Positions 1 to 7,814 of a DNA stretch of 64,000 nt are shown here, in pieces. The notes beneath the pieces were generated by a model. That model saw only the letters and a program-made list of their open reading frames with translations. It did not search any database and was not told the origin of the DNA. The stretch is from the NCBI RefSeq assembly GCF_018614615.1, contig NZ_JAGGOK010000003.1, forward strand, positions 62,001 to 126,000. Reading direction: 5' to 3'. How positions within the stretch are numbered: position 1 is the stretch's first letter; each line of letters begins with the position of its first letter. This DNA comes from Streptomyces sp. ISL-100 (GTDB lineage Bacteria > Actinomycetota > Actinomycetes > Streptomycetales > Streptomycetaceae). The position numbers and the translations under genes were made by a program.

Positions 1-69
1 CCCGCCCCCGCCTGAACGAACAGAGACAAACAGCTCGCCGGGGACGTCACGCCGACCAACGAACGGCAG

Positions 70-106
70 CAGCGTTCGAGGAACCCCTAGGGCTCCTCGA
101 ACGCTG
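70..106 (-). terminator. Terminator of the transfer operon
   Basis: Perfect 13-bp inverted repeat (arms 70-82 and 94-106) around an 11-nt centre, 33 bases beyond the stop of the last minus-strand gene (140). It likely ends the transfer operon. There is no clear T-run, as is common in Streptomyces. The remaining bases 1-69 show no gene. Confidence 0.6.
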
Positions 107-139
107 AAGGACAGGTATGGGCTCTTGCTGGAGGGCGTT

Positions 140-577
140 CTAGATTGCTGGGGATTCGGGCCCGTCGGGTTCACCCGGCCCTTCTGAAGCGGATACGCCC
201 CCGTACGTAGGCCGCCTGGTCTCCGCTCTTTCAGGCTGATCATCTTTCGCGCCCACTTCGGGGGTGACCTCACCAGGCTCCCGAGCGGCGACCTTCGTGA
301 ACACCTGCTCGGCGCGATCTAGGGTCAACCGCATCGTGCCGTAAGGCCCCACGGCGTACCCGGTCCGGTGCCCGTGCAGGTGCAGTTCCTCCACTGCCTG
401 AAGGCCGGCGTCGGCCTCCGGCACGTCGTCCGGTGGGACGAGGGCGTGCAGTTCCTCCGCCCACTCCCAACCGAGATCACGGAGCACGGTCCGTGCTTCC
501 TCCTGCTCCCATCCGCTTCGCGCCACCAGTCCGTGACGAGGGTCCGTCGAGAAGACCATGTTCGGGTCCGTCATCAT
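140..577 (-). CDS. Hypothetical protein, last gene of the transfer operon
   Basis: A 145-residue protein I do not recognise. It is acidic and hydrophilic with no membrane segment. The middle (residues about 20-90) alternates short acidic and aromatic stretches, and the C-terminal 40 residues are low-complexity (Pro, Glu, Gly). The start at 577 is chosen because its ATG overlaps the TGA of the upstream DUF4913 gene (ATGATG context; the second ATG at 574 is equally possible). This coupling places it in the same transcript as the coupling-protein genes, so a transfer accessory role is plausible but only inferred. Confidence 0.6.
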   Translation of the reverse strand: MMTDPNMVFSTDPRHGLVARSGWEQEEARTVLRDLGWEWAEELHALVPPDDVPEADAGLQAVEELHLHGHRTGYAVGPYGTMRLTLDRAEQVFTKVAAREPGEVTPEVGAKDDQPERAETRRPTYGGVSASEGPGEPDGPESPAI

Positions 578-1077
578 CCGGCCATCTCCTCGACTCGTCC
601 CGCAGATTCCGTCTCCTCGGTCTTGGCCGTGGGCCAGGCCGCGAGCTGGAAACGCGCCGGACGGTCGTCGTGCTTGCCGACGCGGCATTCGTCGCCTGCC
701 TTACCCAACGTCTTGTTCATTCGGGTGAGGAAGCGGTCGTACTGCTCGTGCCAGATCACGGACGAGCCCGCCTCCATATACGCGTCTCCCCTGGCGAAAG
801 CCAGGGCAGCGATCTCGTATGCCAGGCCCTCGTGCTTCGCCCAGCAGGGCGGGATCACGTCCTGTGGCTGCCAGGCGTACGTCCGGTTCAGCCAGCGGCA
901 CACGGAATCGAGCCACGCCGGCATCGGCTCGATCAACTCGGCGGACAGGGCGCCGAGGTCCCACGGGGCGGGACCGTCGGCGGCCACGGACTCCTCCGTA
1001 CTCCGCTCCGCGATGTACTCCAGGATCAGTGCGGGCGGCTCGGGGAAGGGCTCGAAACGGGTCAGGGTCTCGGTCAT
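574..1077 (-). CDS. DUF4913-domain protein of the conjugation operon
   Basis: A 167-residue soluble protein. Residues about 50-125 have the pattern I associate with DUF4913: a W-L-x-R-T-Y-A stretch, then P-P-C-W, an acidic helix and W-H-x-Q-Y. DUF4913 proteins typically sit beside VirD4-like coupling proteins in actinobacterial elements; their biochemical role is unknown. The ATG overlaps the stop of the coupling-protein gene (ATGA at 1074-1077), so the two are translationally coupled. The C-terminal 35 residues are variable and charged. The family assignment is from memory of the motif, not from a search. Confidence 0.7.
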   Translation of the reverse strand: MTETLTRFEPFPEPPALILEYIAERSTEESVAADGPAPWDLGALSAELIEPMPAWLDSVCRWLNRTYAWQPQDVIPPCWAKHEGLAYEIAALAFARGDAYMEAGSSVIWHEQYDRFLTRMNKTLGKAGDECRVGKHDDRPARFQLAAWPTAKTEETESAGRVEEMAG

Positions 1078-2522
1078 GCGGCAGCCGCTCCTTCACGTCC
1101 GGCCCACGCCGCCGCGTGGGCCGTGGCCTGGTTCTTCCTCTCGGTGGCCCGCCGGGTCCGCTCGGCTTCGTTGGCGGCTCGAAGGTCACGGACGTGACCC
1201 TCGATCTCGGACCAGGAATCCCAGGTCCACATGCCGTCGAGCCGGGTGACGATCGGCGGGAGGTTGTCCGCGAGGACCAGAGCGTGCCCGGCGGGCAGAC
1301 CCCTGATCTCGTCTCCTCGAAGGACGGGTTCGAGCGCCATGTGCGAGGCCGTCGAGTGGCCACCGCGGTCCCCACCGGACGTGGTCTTCGTCGTGCGCTC
1401 TCGCTCGACCTGACCGCACAGGTCGGACATGTCCTTCAGGAAGTCGGGGTCCTTGTCCCCGGGCAGGACGATGACGTTGTTGGTGAAGGCCGCCAGCTCC
1501 TTGGCGGTGTCCTCGCCGAAGCGAGCACGAGCCGACGCCCACGCCTGGAGGCCGTAGACGACCGTGATGCCACGACCCCGGCCGTCGGCGACGCGTTGGC
1601 GGAGGGAGGGGATAGGCGCGATGTTCGGCGCCTCGTCCAAGGCCGCGAGGAGAGCGGGGTCGAGCCGCCCGGCCGGGGACGCGAGAGCGTGCGCCTCCGC
1701 GAGATCCAGAAGGTCTTCGGCTATCGCGGTGGTCAGCGGAGCGACGCTGTTCACCTCGCTGTCCTTGCCGAGGAGGTAGAGGGTGCCCCCGGCGTCGAGG
1801 AACGCGCCGAAGTCCGTGGGGTTCTCTCCGTCTCCCTGGAGGGCGTTGATCACCGACTGGTGCATGAAGGGTTCGAGGGCCGCGTCGAGGGTCGAGGCGG
1901 TGTTGCCGACGGTGCGGCTGTCGCCGGTGGTGGCCGTGCGGAGCATGTCCGCCCAGCCGGGGCCAGCGCCCGGGTGGGCGTTGAGGATGCCGAGGGGGGC
2001 CGGGTCGGTCAGCTTGCGCGCCCACCGCAGCACCCAGTCGAGGGAGGCGCCGTCGAGGGCGGCGGCGTGGAAGAAAGCAGCGAGGATCTTGGAAGCCTGC
2101 CCCTTGTAGAAGGCGCTGCCCTCGCTGGATTGTGCCGCACCGTTGGGGGTGCGCGAGCCCGCGACGAACGCCTTCCCACGCATCATCGCCACCTCCGTGT
2201 CGGCTGCGCCGTTGATCGGCGTCCACCGGAACTTCGGCAGGCTCGGAGCGATGTTCTGCGGGTCGAAGACCGCGACGGGCCGGCCGTCCCGCTGCCGCGC
2301 GTCGAGGGTGAGTTCGACCAAGTCGGGCTTGGTCGAGGTGGCCAGGACCGGCCCGGCCCAGTTGCGGACGAGCGGGGCGAAGAACCTCATCGTCTTTCCG
2401 CTGCCCATCGGGCCGATGACCCGGCATGCCTTGTCGGCGCGGGACCAGAGATCGACGCCCTTCGGGCGCTGCGAGGTACCCAGCGAGTAGCCGAAATCGT
2501 GAGGATCGAGGGGGTGGGGCAT
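1074..2522 (-). CDS. VirD4/TraG-type coupling protein, ATPase part
   Basis: A 482-residue P-loop ATPase of the TraG/TraD/VirD4 family, which hands the relaxase-DNA complex to the transfer channel. Walker A is GPMGSGKT at residues about 37-44. A Walker B-like L-D-E-A-P-N lies near residue 300, followed by the family-typical region rich in R, Q and S and a G-Q-x-W-x-S-A-like sensor. The membrane anchor normally found at the N-terminus is absent; it is encoded by the separate gene at 2562-2825, in the same frame, with one TGA and 13 codons between. The ATG at 2522 has a GGAG about 7 bases upstream. The C-terminus is Ala/Arg-rich and coiled. Confidence 0.85.
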   Translation of the reverse strand: MPHPLDPHDFGYSLGTSQRPKGVDLWSRADKACRVIGPMGSGKTMRFFAPLVRNWAGPVLATSTKPDLVELTLDARQRDGRPVAVFDPQNIAPSLPKFRWTPINGAADTEVAMMRGKAFVAGSRTPNGAAQSSEGSAFYKGQASKILAAFFHAAALDGASLDWVLRWARKLTDPAPLGILNAHPGAGPGWADMLRTATTGDSRTVGNTASTLDAALEPFMHQSVINALQGDGENPTDFGAFLDAGGTLYLLGKDSEVNSVAPLTTAIAEDLLDLAEAHALASPAGRLDPALLAALDEAPNIAPIPSLRQRVADGRGRGITVVYGLQAWASARARFGEDTAKELAAFTNNVIVLPGDKDPDFLKDMSDLCGQVERERTTKTTSGGDRGGHSTASHMALEPVLRGDEIRGLPAGHALVLADNLPPIVTRLDGMWTWDSWSEIEGHVRDLRAANEAERTRRATERKNQATAHAAAWAGREGAAAA

Positions 2523-2561
2523 GACGTACTCCGGAGCGAGGTGGGCGACAAGGAGAGAGGG

Positions 2562-2825
2562 TCAGCGAGCGGCGGCGTGGTCCTTCGCGAAGCTCACCTC
2601 AGCTGCGCGGCGGGGGTGGCTGTCGTCGCTGGTGAGGGAGGGCCGGATCTCGGTGGCCTTCAAGACTGCTTTGGCCGACATCTGGCGCTTGAGTTGTCCC
2701 TTGCTCGCGAATCCGGCGTTGCGCCGTCCGCGGTTCAGCAAGAACCAGAGCGTCACCAGGGTTACCGCGCACACGGCCGTCACGGCGTACAGGGCAAGGG
2801 AAATGCCGCCGGGCATGATGTCCAT
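2562..2825 (-). CDS. N-terminal membrane anchor of the split coupling protein
   Basis: An 87-residue protein with one strong transmembrane helix (residues about 7-28), then a basic segment (R-R-N-A-G-F-A-S-K-G) and R-P-S-L. That layout matches the N-terminal anchor and linker of actinobacterial VirD4-like proteins. Its TGA is in the same frame as the ATPase gene that follows, with only 13 sense codons before the ATG at 2522. The start ATG at 2825 overlaps the upstream TAA (TAATG). Either a natural two-subunit coupling protein or a one-codon nonsense split is possible. The TGA is followed by C, a leaky context, so read-through is conceivable. Confidence 0.7.
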   Translation of the reverse strand: MDIMPGGISLALYAVTAVCAVTLVTLWFLLNRGRRNAGFASKGQLKRQMSAKAVLKATEIRPSLTSDDSHPRRAAEVSFAKDHAAAR

Positions 2826-3211
2826 TACTCGGCCCTCCGGGCGACGCGGGCCGCCAGGTAGCGCATTCGCCGGCCGCACAGCCGCGACATCGACGCGTCG
2901 GGACCGGCACAGCGCGGGGGCGCAGTGTGGAAAGCGCTGTGCAGGTCCTCGGCGGCTCGCCAGATGTGGGCGACGGCCGTACGTACGCGACCTCCAGCGG
3001 CGGAGTAGTCGCCGTGGTCCAGCACGAGGGCCAGTTCCTTCATGCGCCGGGCGAGGTCGAGCGCTTCGGCGTGCAACTGGTCGATGTCCTGTCGCACCGC
3101 GCGTTCATCGGCGGGAAGCGTGGTGTGGTCGGTGGTGACGGTCATGATGAGGGCTTGTTCCGAATCTGCGTGGAAGGGGTCGGCAGCGGAGAGGAGGCGG
3201 TGTCCGCTCAT
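2825..3211 (-). CDS. Hypothetical protein between VirB4 and coupling protein
   Basis: A 128-residue, helix-rich soluble protein that I do not recognise. Residues about 30-95 are amphipathic and heptad-like, and the C-terminus is Arg-rich with three Cys. The start at 3211 is chosen because ATGA overlaps the stop of the ATPase gene; an internal ATG at about 3145 is an alternative. Its conserved position between the VirB4-like ATPase and the coupling protein suggests a role in the transfer apparatus, which is inference only. Confidence 0.6.
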   Translation of the reverse strand: MSGHRLLSAADPFHADSEQALIMTVTTDHTTLPADERAVRQDIDQLHAEALDLARRMKELALVLDHGDYSAAGGRVRTAVAHIWRAAEDLHSAFHTAPPRCAGPDASMSRLCGRRMRYLAARVARRAE

Positions 3212-4644
3212 TCGGCGTCCGGGGAGGTGCTGGTCAGGTCAGTCATCGAGCCGGAGGAGAAGCACAGGTGCTGCTCGGCCTCCACCAAGAGGTGCTGGAC
3301 GCCGGGGTAGATCACCTCGCCGACCTTCCACAGTGCGATCCCGCGACGCAGGCGCATGATGTGCTCGGCAGTCCAGGACGGCAGACCCAGCCGGGCCACC
3401 GTCGCCTCCGCCTCCGCCTTCTTCTGGCTGTAGATCACGATGGTGTCGGCCATCTTCAACGCCGCTTGGGTCTCTGGGCTGTCGTCAATGTCGGACAGGT
3501 GATGGACGATGAAGATGCAGCTCAGCCCGTATCCCCGCGCGAATTTCAGGAACTTCTCAAGGAGCGATGCGAGTTGGGGGGTTCCGAGGATGTGCCAGGC
3601 TTCCTCGCAGACGAGGATGCGCTTGCGCTGCGTGTAGCGGCGGCAGCCGGAGCCGGGGTTCGGCCCCAGCTCCCAGGCCCCGGAGTTCGCGTCGACCACG
3701 ATGCGGTTGTGCTGCCCCGGCTCCGTCCCGCATTCGCACAGCGGGCGCAGCCAGACCTCTTCGAGGAAGACCGAGATCACGGCGACGAGGATGGTCATAG
3801 CGACGCCGCCGGACGGGACCTTGGTCAGGTCGAAAACGATCATGTCGGCGTCGAGATCCACGCCCAGGCTGGTCGGGCCGTCGAGCATGCCCGTCAGGTC
3901 GCCGGTCGAGTCCTGTTCGCTGCCGCACAGCCGGTCCAGGACGTAGGACGCCTCCAGGCCGTCACCGAGGAGTTCTTCCTGCGTACGCTTCTTGGCCGTC
4001 GCGTCGGACTCTTCCGGGGACCGCAGCGCGGCGGCGACATCGGCCAGGACCGGGGTGCGGCCGAGTTCTCCCGCCCGCTGGTGGGCCCTGCGGATCGCGA
4101 TCCGCAGGGCAGAGCCGGCGAACTCGTCCAGGGCCTTACCAAGCCCGAGTTCAACGATTGTGCGCACCAGCTCGACTTGCCGCTTGCCCGCGATGGCCGG
4201 GTCCATCGGGTTGATGCACGAGGCACCACGGCCGCCGCCGGGCGCGAACTTCACCGGGGCCTTGCCGGTCAGCGAGCGGCCGAGCGCGGCCCACTCGCCC
4301 TCCTCGCGCTCCTTCTGCTCCTTGGTGTCGAGGACGACGACCTGACGCCCGAGGCGGATCTGCCGGGCCGCATACGTCTTGGTCAGGGCCGACTTCCCCC
4401 GGCCGGTGTCCCCCATGACGATCATGTTGCCGCCGGGCAGGCCGTCACCGAACGCCGAGAACGGGCAGTAGATGAACGCCTTGCCCGAGTACAGCTCCCG
4501 GCCGATGATCGCGCCCGCCGTGCCGAGGGTCGGCGGGGCGATCGGCAGGTACAGGGCCTGGCTGGTGGTCGTCTCGGTGTAGAGGGGACGGCGCACCGTC
4601 TCGTGCATAGGCGACAGCGGGGCGAGGTCGAGGAGGTCTGTCAC
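3208..4644 (-). CDS. VirB4-like conjugation ATPase (C-terminal half of a split VirB4)
   Basis: A 478-residue ATP-binding protein. Walker A is GDTGRGKS at residues about 78-85. A Walker B/DEAW-type motif (C-E-E-A-W-H) lies near residue 355, followed by a stretch resembling the VirB4 arginine-finger region. VirB4 ATPases energise assembly and substrate movement through type IV secretion channels at the inner membrane face. The GTG at 4644 overlaps the TGA of the SCO6880-type gene (GTGA), and that gene supplies the N-terminal VirB4 region, so the VirB4 function is shared between two coupled genes. This arrangement is usual in actinobacterial T4SS-like elements. Confidence 0.85.
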   Translation of the reverse strand: MTDLLDLAPLSPMHETVRRPLYTETTTSQALYLPIAPPTLGTAGAIIGRELYSGKAFIYCPFSAFGDGLPGGNMIVMGDTGRGKSALTKTYAARQIRLGRQVVVLDTKEQKEREEGEWAALGRSLTGKAPVKFAPGGGRGASCINPMDPAIAGKRQVELVRTIVELGLGKALDEFAGSALRIAIRRAHQRAGELGRTPVLADVAAALRSPEESDATAKKRTQEELLGDGLEASYVLDRLCGSEQDSTGDLTGMLDGPTSLGVDLDADMIVFDLTKVPSGGVAMTILVAVISVFLEEVWLRPLCECGTEPGQHNRIVVDANSGAWELGPNPGSGCRRYTQRKRILVCEEAWHILGTPQLASLLEKFLKFARGYGLSCIFIVHHLSDIDDSPETQAALKMADTIVIYSQKKAEAEATVARLGLPSWTAEHIMRLRRGIALWKVGEVIYPGVQHLLVEAEQHLCFSSGSMTDLTSTSPDAE

Positions 4645-6167
4645 TTGATGCCTCCGGCGAGGGGCAGGGTCGTGGCGAAGGCGCGGGCGTGTTCGAGGTC
4701 GAGCCATTCGATCCGCAGGTGCGCGTTGCGGGCGCGGGAGGCGGTGGTGCGCTTGGTGCGCTCCAGCTCTTCGGCGCTACGCGAGGAGATGGTGATGTAG
4801 CCGACGACGGCGGAGCCGGCCGCGCCGGAGGAGGCCAGGGTCATGCCGCGTGAACCGGTAGCGCTGGCGGCGATCTGGTCGCGCGGGTCGATGTTCTTGC
4901 CGCGCTTACGGTCGCGGTCGATCTCGGCCTGGTTGTTCGTGTCCTCCGCGAGCATCCGTTCCACGGCCTTGTCGTTGGGTTCGAGCTGCTGCGTAATCGA
5001 GATGGTGCGGATGACGTCGGGCATCCCGATCAGCAGAGGCGAGAGGAAGTCGGGGCCGACGGGGGTCGTGGGCCATCCGACGACCGCGGCCGTGGCGTGG
5101 TACCAGCTATCCGTGGAGCCTGCCGCGCGGGTGGCAACGTGGGCGCCGTCGCGGACGTCGACATTGCGGGGGAAGGCGTGCGCCTGCCGGAGGTCGGTGT
5201 CCCAGATGGCGTGGTCAGGGTCGTAGGAGTTGCGGATGAACGCGGTCATCCGGCCTTCGTCCAGGGGCGCGATCACCGAGAGGTCGGCGTCCTCCGCGCG
5301 GGACCACAGCTCATCCAGGTACGCGGCCATGGCAGCGGCGATCCCTTCGTCACCGGTACCGCGGGCGGCGCCCTCGGCCGCCAGGTCGCGGGTGAACCGG
5401 GCGTGGATGGTGATGTAGTAGCGGTGTTCCTCGGCGCTGGTGGAGACGGCGTTGGCCAGTACGTCGTACGAGTCCTTCAGCCACTGCGGGGCGTCCGTCG
5501 TCGCGGCCGACTCGTCGCGCTGCGCGATGTAACGCTGATGGGCGTAGGGGTCCGACTTCATCTGCCGGGCCAGAACCTGGATGCGCTTCACCGGGTGTTC
5601 TTCGACGTTCCCGAAGGCGTCGAGGAGTTCGCCCCAGCGCTCCAGGGCGACGATCTGCTCGCCGACTTCCTTGCCGCCGAGGCCGGGCGAGGCGATCTCC
5701 AGAGTGGCTGTGACGCATCCGGCCTCCGGCTGGAGGACCACAACAGCCTGCTGCCCGCGGACCGTGACCGGGACCCACGTCATGCCAGTGACGCCTTCCG
5801 GCTCCACCAGGGCGGCATCCGGCGGGGTGCCGTTTCGGCGTACGCCGGCCTCAACAGCCGGGGACACCCACACGCCGCCCGTGCGGCGGAGTGCCTTGCG
5901 GTGGTAGCGGTTGATCCGCCACCAGCGGTAGAGCGTGCGCCGCTGGGACGTGCCCTTGGGCCGGTACGGGGCGTACACAATGACCAGGGCCAGCAGGATC
6001 GGCAGGACCAAGCACGCCGCGGCGATGGCCGTCACGCCGTTGAAGAGGTAACCGAACAGGATGCCGGTGACGGCGCCGCCACCGAGGACGACCTGTTCGC
6101 CGAGGTCGCGGCGGCCCACCAACCCGGTCGGGCGGTGCTTTCCGAACTGATACGTACGAGTCGACAT
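4641..6167 (-). CDS. SCO6880-family T4SS protein (PrgI/VirB4 N-terminal-like)
   Basis: A 508-residue protein with two hydrophobic helices at residues about 25-70 (PrgI/VirB3-like position), then a soluble domain of mixed alpha/beta character. It matches, from memory, the SCO6880 family that always precedes a VirB4-type ATPase in actinobacterial conjugation clusters. It probably anchors the ATPase to the channel. The ATG at 6167 lies 6 bases downstream of the VirB6-like stop, and its own stop overlaps the ATPase GTG. The run near residues 395-440 is rich in charged residues and may be a flexible loop. Confidence 0.8.
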   Translation of the reverse strand: MSTRTYQFGKHRPTGLVGRRDLGEQVVLGGGAVTGILFGYLFNGVTAIAAACLVLPILLALVIVYAPYRPKGTSQRRTLYRWWRINRYHRKALRRTGGVWVSPAVEAGVRRNGTPPDAALVEPEGVTGMTWVPVTVRGQQAVVVLQPEAGCVTATLEIASPGLGGKEVGEQIVALERWGELLDAFGNVEEHPVKRIQVLARQMKSDPYAHQRYIAQRDESAATTDAPQWLKDSYDVLANAVSTSAEEHRYYITIHARFTRDLAAEGAARGTGDEGIAAAMAAYLDELWSRAEDADLSVIAPLDEGRMTAFIRNSYDPDHAIWDTDLRQAHAFPRNVDVRDGAHVATRAAGSTDSWYHATAAVVGWPTTPVGPDFLSPLLIGMPDVIRTISITQQLEPNDKAVERMLAEDTNNQAEIDRDRKRGKNIDPRDQIAASATGSRGMTLASSGAAGSAVVGYITISSRSAEELERTKRTTASRARNAHLRIEWLDLEHARAFATTLPLAGGIK

Positions 6168-6173
6168 GGGGTG

Positions 6174-7814
6174 TCACTGATCCTTGCTGGGGTTCGGTCG
6201 TCCGGGTGCCTGGCCGCCCGAGGGCCGCGACGGCGGCGGGGGCGTGACGGAGGGCCCGGAGCCCGAGGTGGTTCCTGATGCGGAAGAGGGAGACGAGGGG
6301 GGCGTCTGGCCCGAGCTGCCCGTGCCGGTTGACGGCGAGGAGGGCGGCTGTGCCGTGCTCGGCGCCCCGCTGGCTCCGGGCGGGCGCCCGGCCGAGGCGT
6401 GGCCACCGGCCGAGGACCAGTCCGGAGAAGAGCTGACGACCGGGTCGGAGGTCGCTCCCTGGGGACGAGCAGCGGCCGGTGCCCCGGACGTACCGGCGGT
6501 GTCGTCGCCGCCCTGCTGGCCTTCGGGCTGTTCGGGCTTGCCGCCGCCTGCGGCGTCGGTGCCCTGCGCGCCCGGGGAGCTGGTGGCCTTGTTCTTCGCC
6601 ATGTCGACGCCGGCCTTGGCAACGGCGGCCCCGGCCGCGATCGGCCCGGCCACAGCGGTTCCACCGCCCATCTTGGCGCCAGCGGTCTTGGCGCCAGCGG
6701 TCTTGGAACCGCCGACCAAGCTGTCCTGGACACGCGCGCCCATCGCCCTGTTCGCGTGCTGGGCGGGGCCGTCGATTGCAGCGGCCGGGCCGGAGGACTG
6801 TGCACTCTTGCGGTCGTGGTGGAGGCTGGCCATCTCGTCGCCGAAGGCGGGCACCCACTTGTAGAGGGTGGCGGACGCGAAGACGGCGAGCAGGAGGATC
6901 AACGCGCCGACCAGGGTCTTGGAGACCGCGTCGGACATGCTCCCCGAGGTGTCGCTGAGGATCGCGCCGCCGAGGCCGAGCAGGGCGAACAAGATCGGTT
7001 TACTCAGGCCGATGGCAAAGATGGCGCCGAACCACTTCTTCGACTTGCCCCACAGGTCGCGGTCGACCAGCCCGGCGTTGACGATCGGCCCGAGCGCGAC
7101 GGCCACGTAGATGGCCGCGCTGCGGATCAGGAGCTCGATCCACATCAGCAGGGCGCCGCACATCATGATGAGGTTGACCACCAGCAGCTGTCCCACGCCC
7201 TCGGTGGGGTTGGCTGCCATGACCTTGAGGATGTTCTCCAGGAACGGCTTGAAGTTCGATGTCGCGTACGGCTCGAAGATGGCCGTGACTTCGTCAATGG
7301 CCTTCATCAGCAGTGCGATGGCGCCCGGCGTCATGGCGTTGACCACGAACTGAAGGAGCAGGAAGCCGATTGCCTCGGACACGGCGGTGGTCAGGGCAAC
7401 TCCGCGGACCGCCCGCTTGGCCACGGCGACCAGCCAAAGAGCCACGGTGAGCAGGCTGGAGGCCGCGAAAATGATCGCGTACTGCTTCAGGAAGCCGGGG
7501 CTCGTCAGGTCGATCTTCGTGGTGTTCTGGATCAGCTCCAGCATCTTGCGCAGGAACCAGATGTTCGCCTCGGTGAGCTTCTGCAACAAGAACCCCAGCG
7601 GGTCCTTGACGAAGTCCACGGCCGCCTTCGCCTCGCAGACCATCGGGATGTAGCAGAAGGGGTTGGCCACCGCCGAGGGCACGAACACGAACCCGATGAC
7701 CACGTTGATCATGGCCACCGCCTGAAGGCGGCGGCGCCAGCGGCCCGGGGCTCCCCGCTCGATGGTCAGCAGGCCGGGGGCGTCGTCACGCAGTCGCAGG
7801 CGCATTGCTGGCAC
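6174..7814 (-). CDS. VirB6/TrbL-like polytopic channel protein
   Basis: A 546-residue membrane protein. After a basic N-terminus there is a hydrophobic segment (about 33-50) ending in A-N-P-F-C, which looks like a signal or first TM helix. At least five more TM helices follow between residues about 110 and 330. The C-terminal 200 residues are a Pro/Ser/Gly/Ala-rich hydrophilic tail, probably cytoplasmic or wall-exposed. Topology and position match VirB6/TrbL, the core inner-membrane channel component. The start overlaps the end of the VirB8-like gene by 29 bases (7786-7814), a larger overlap than elsewhere in the operon, so a slightly later start is possible. Confidence 0.8.
   Translation of the reverse strand: MPAMRLRLRDDAPGLLTIERGAPGRWRRRLQAVAMINVVIGFVFVPSAVANPFCYIPMVCEAKAAVDFVKDPLGFLLQKLTEANIWFLRKMLELIQNTTKIDLTSPGFLKQYAIIFAASSLLTVALWLVAVAKRAVRGVALTTAVSEAIGFLLLQFVVNAMTPGAIALLMKAIDEVTAIFEPYATSNFKPFLENILKVMAANPTEGVGQLLVVNLIMMCGALLMWIELLIRSAAIYVAVALGPIVNAGLVDRDLWGKSKKWFGAIFAIGLSKPILFALLGLGGAILSDTSGSMSDAVSKTLVGALILLLAVFASATLYKWVPAFGDEMASLHHDRKSAQSSGPAAAIDGPAQHANRAMGARVQDSLVGGSKTAGAKTAGAKMGGGTAVAGPIAAGAAVAKAGVDMAKNKATSSPGAQGTDAAGGGKPEQPEGQQGGDDTAGTSGAPAAARPQGATSDPVVSSSPDWSSAGGHASAGRPPGASGAPSTAQPPSSPSTGTGSSGQTPPSSPSSASGTTSGSGPSVTPPPPSRPSGGQAPGRPNPSKDQ

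Noticed and set aside
819-2861. A 680-codon plus-strand open frame opposite the coupling-protein genes
   Set aside because: Shadow of high-GC third-position bias. The minus strand has clear ATPase motifs and chained gene overlaps; the plus frame is Gly/Arg/Val-rich with no motif.
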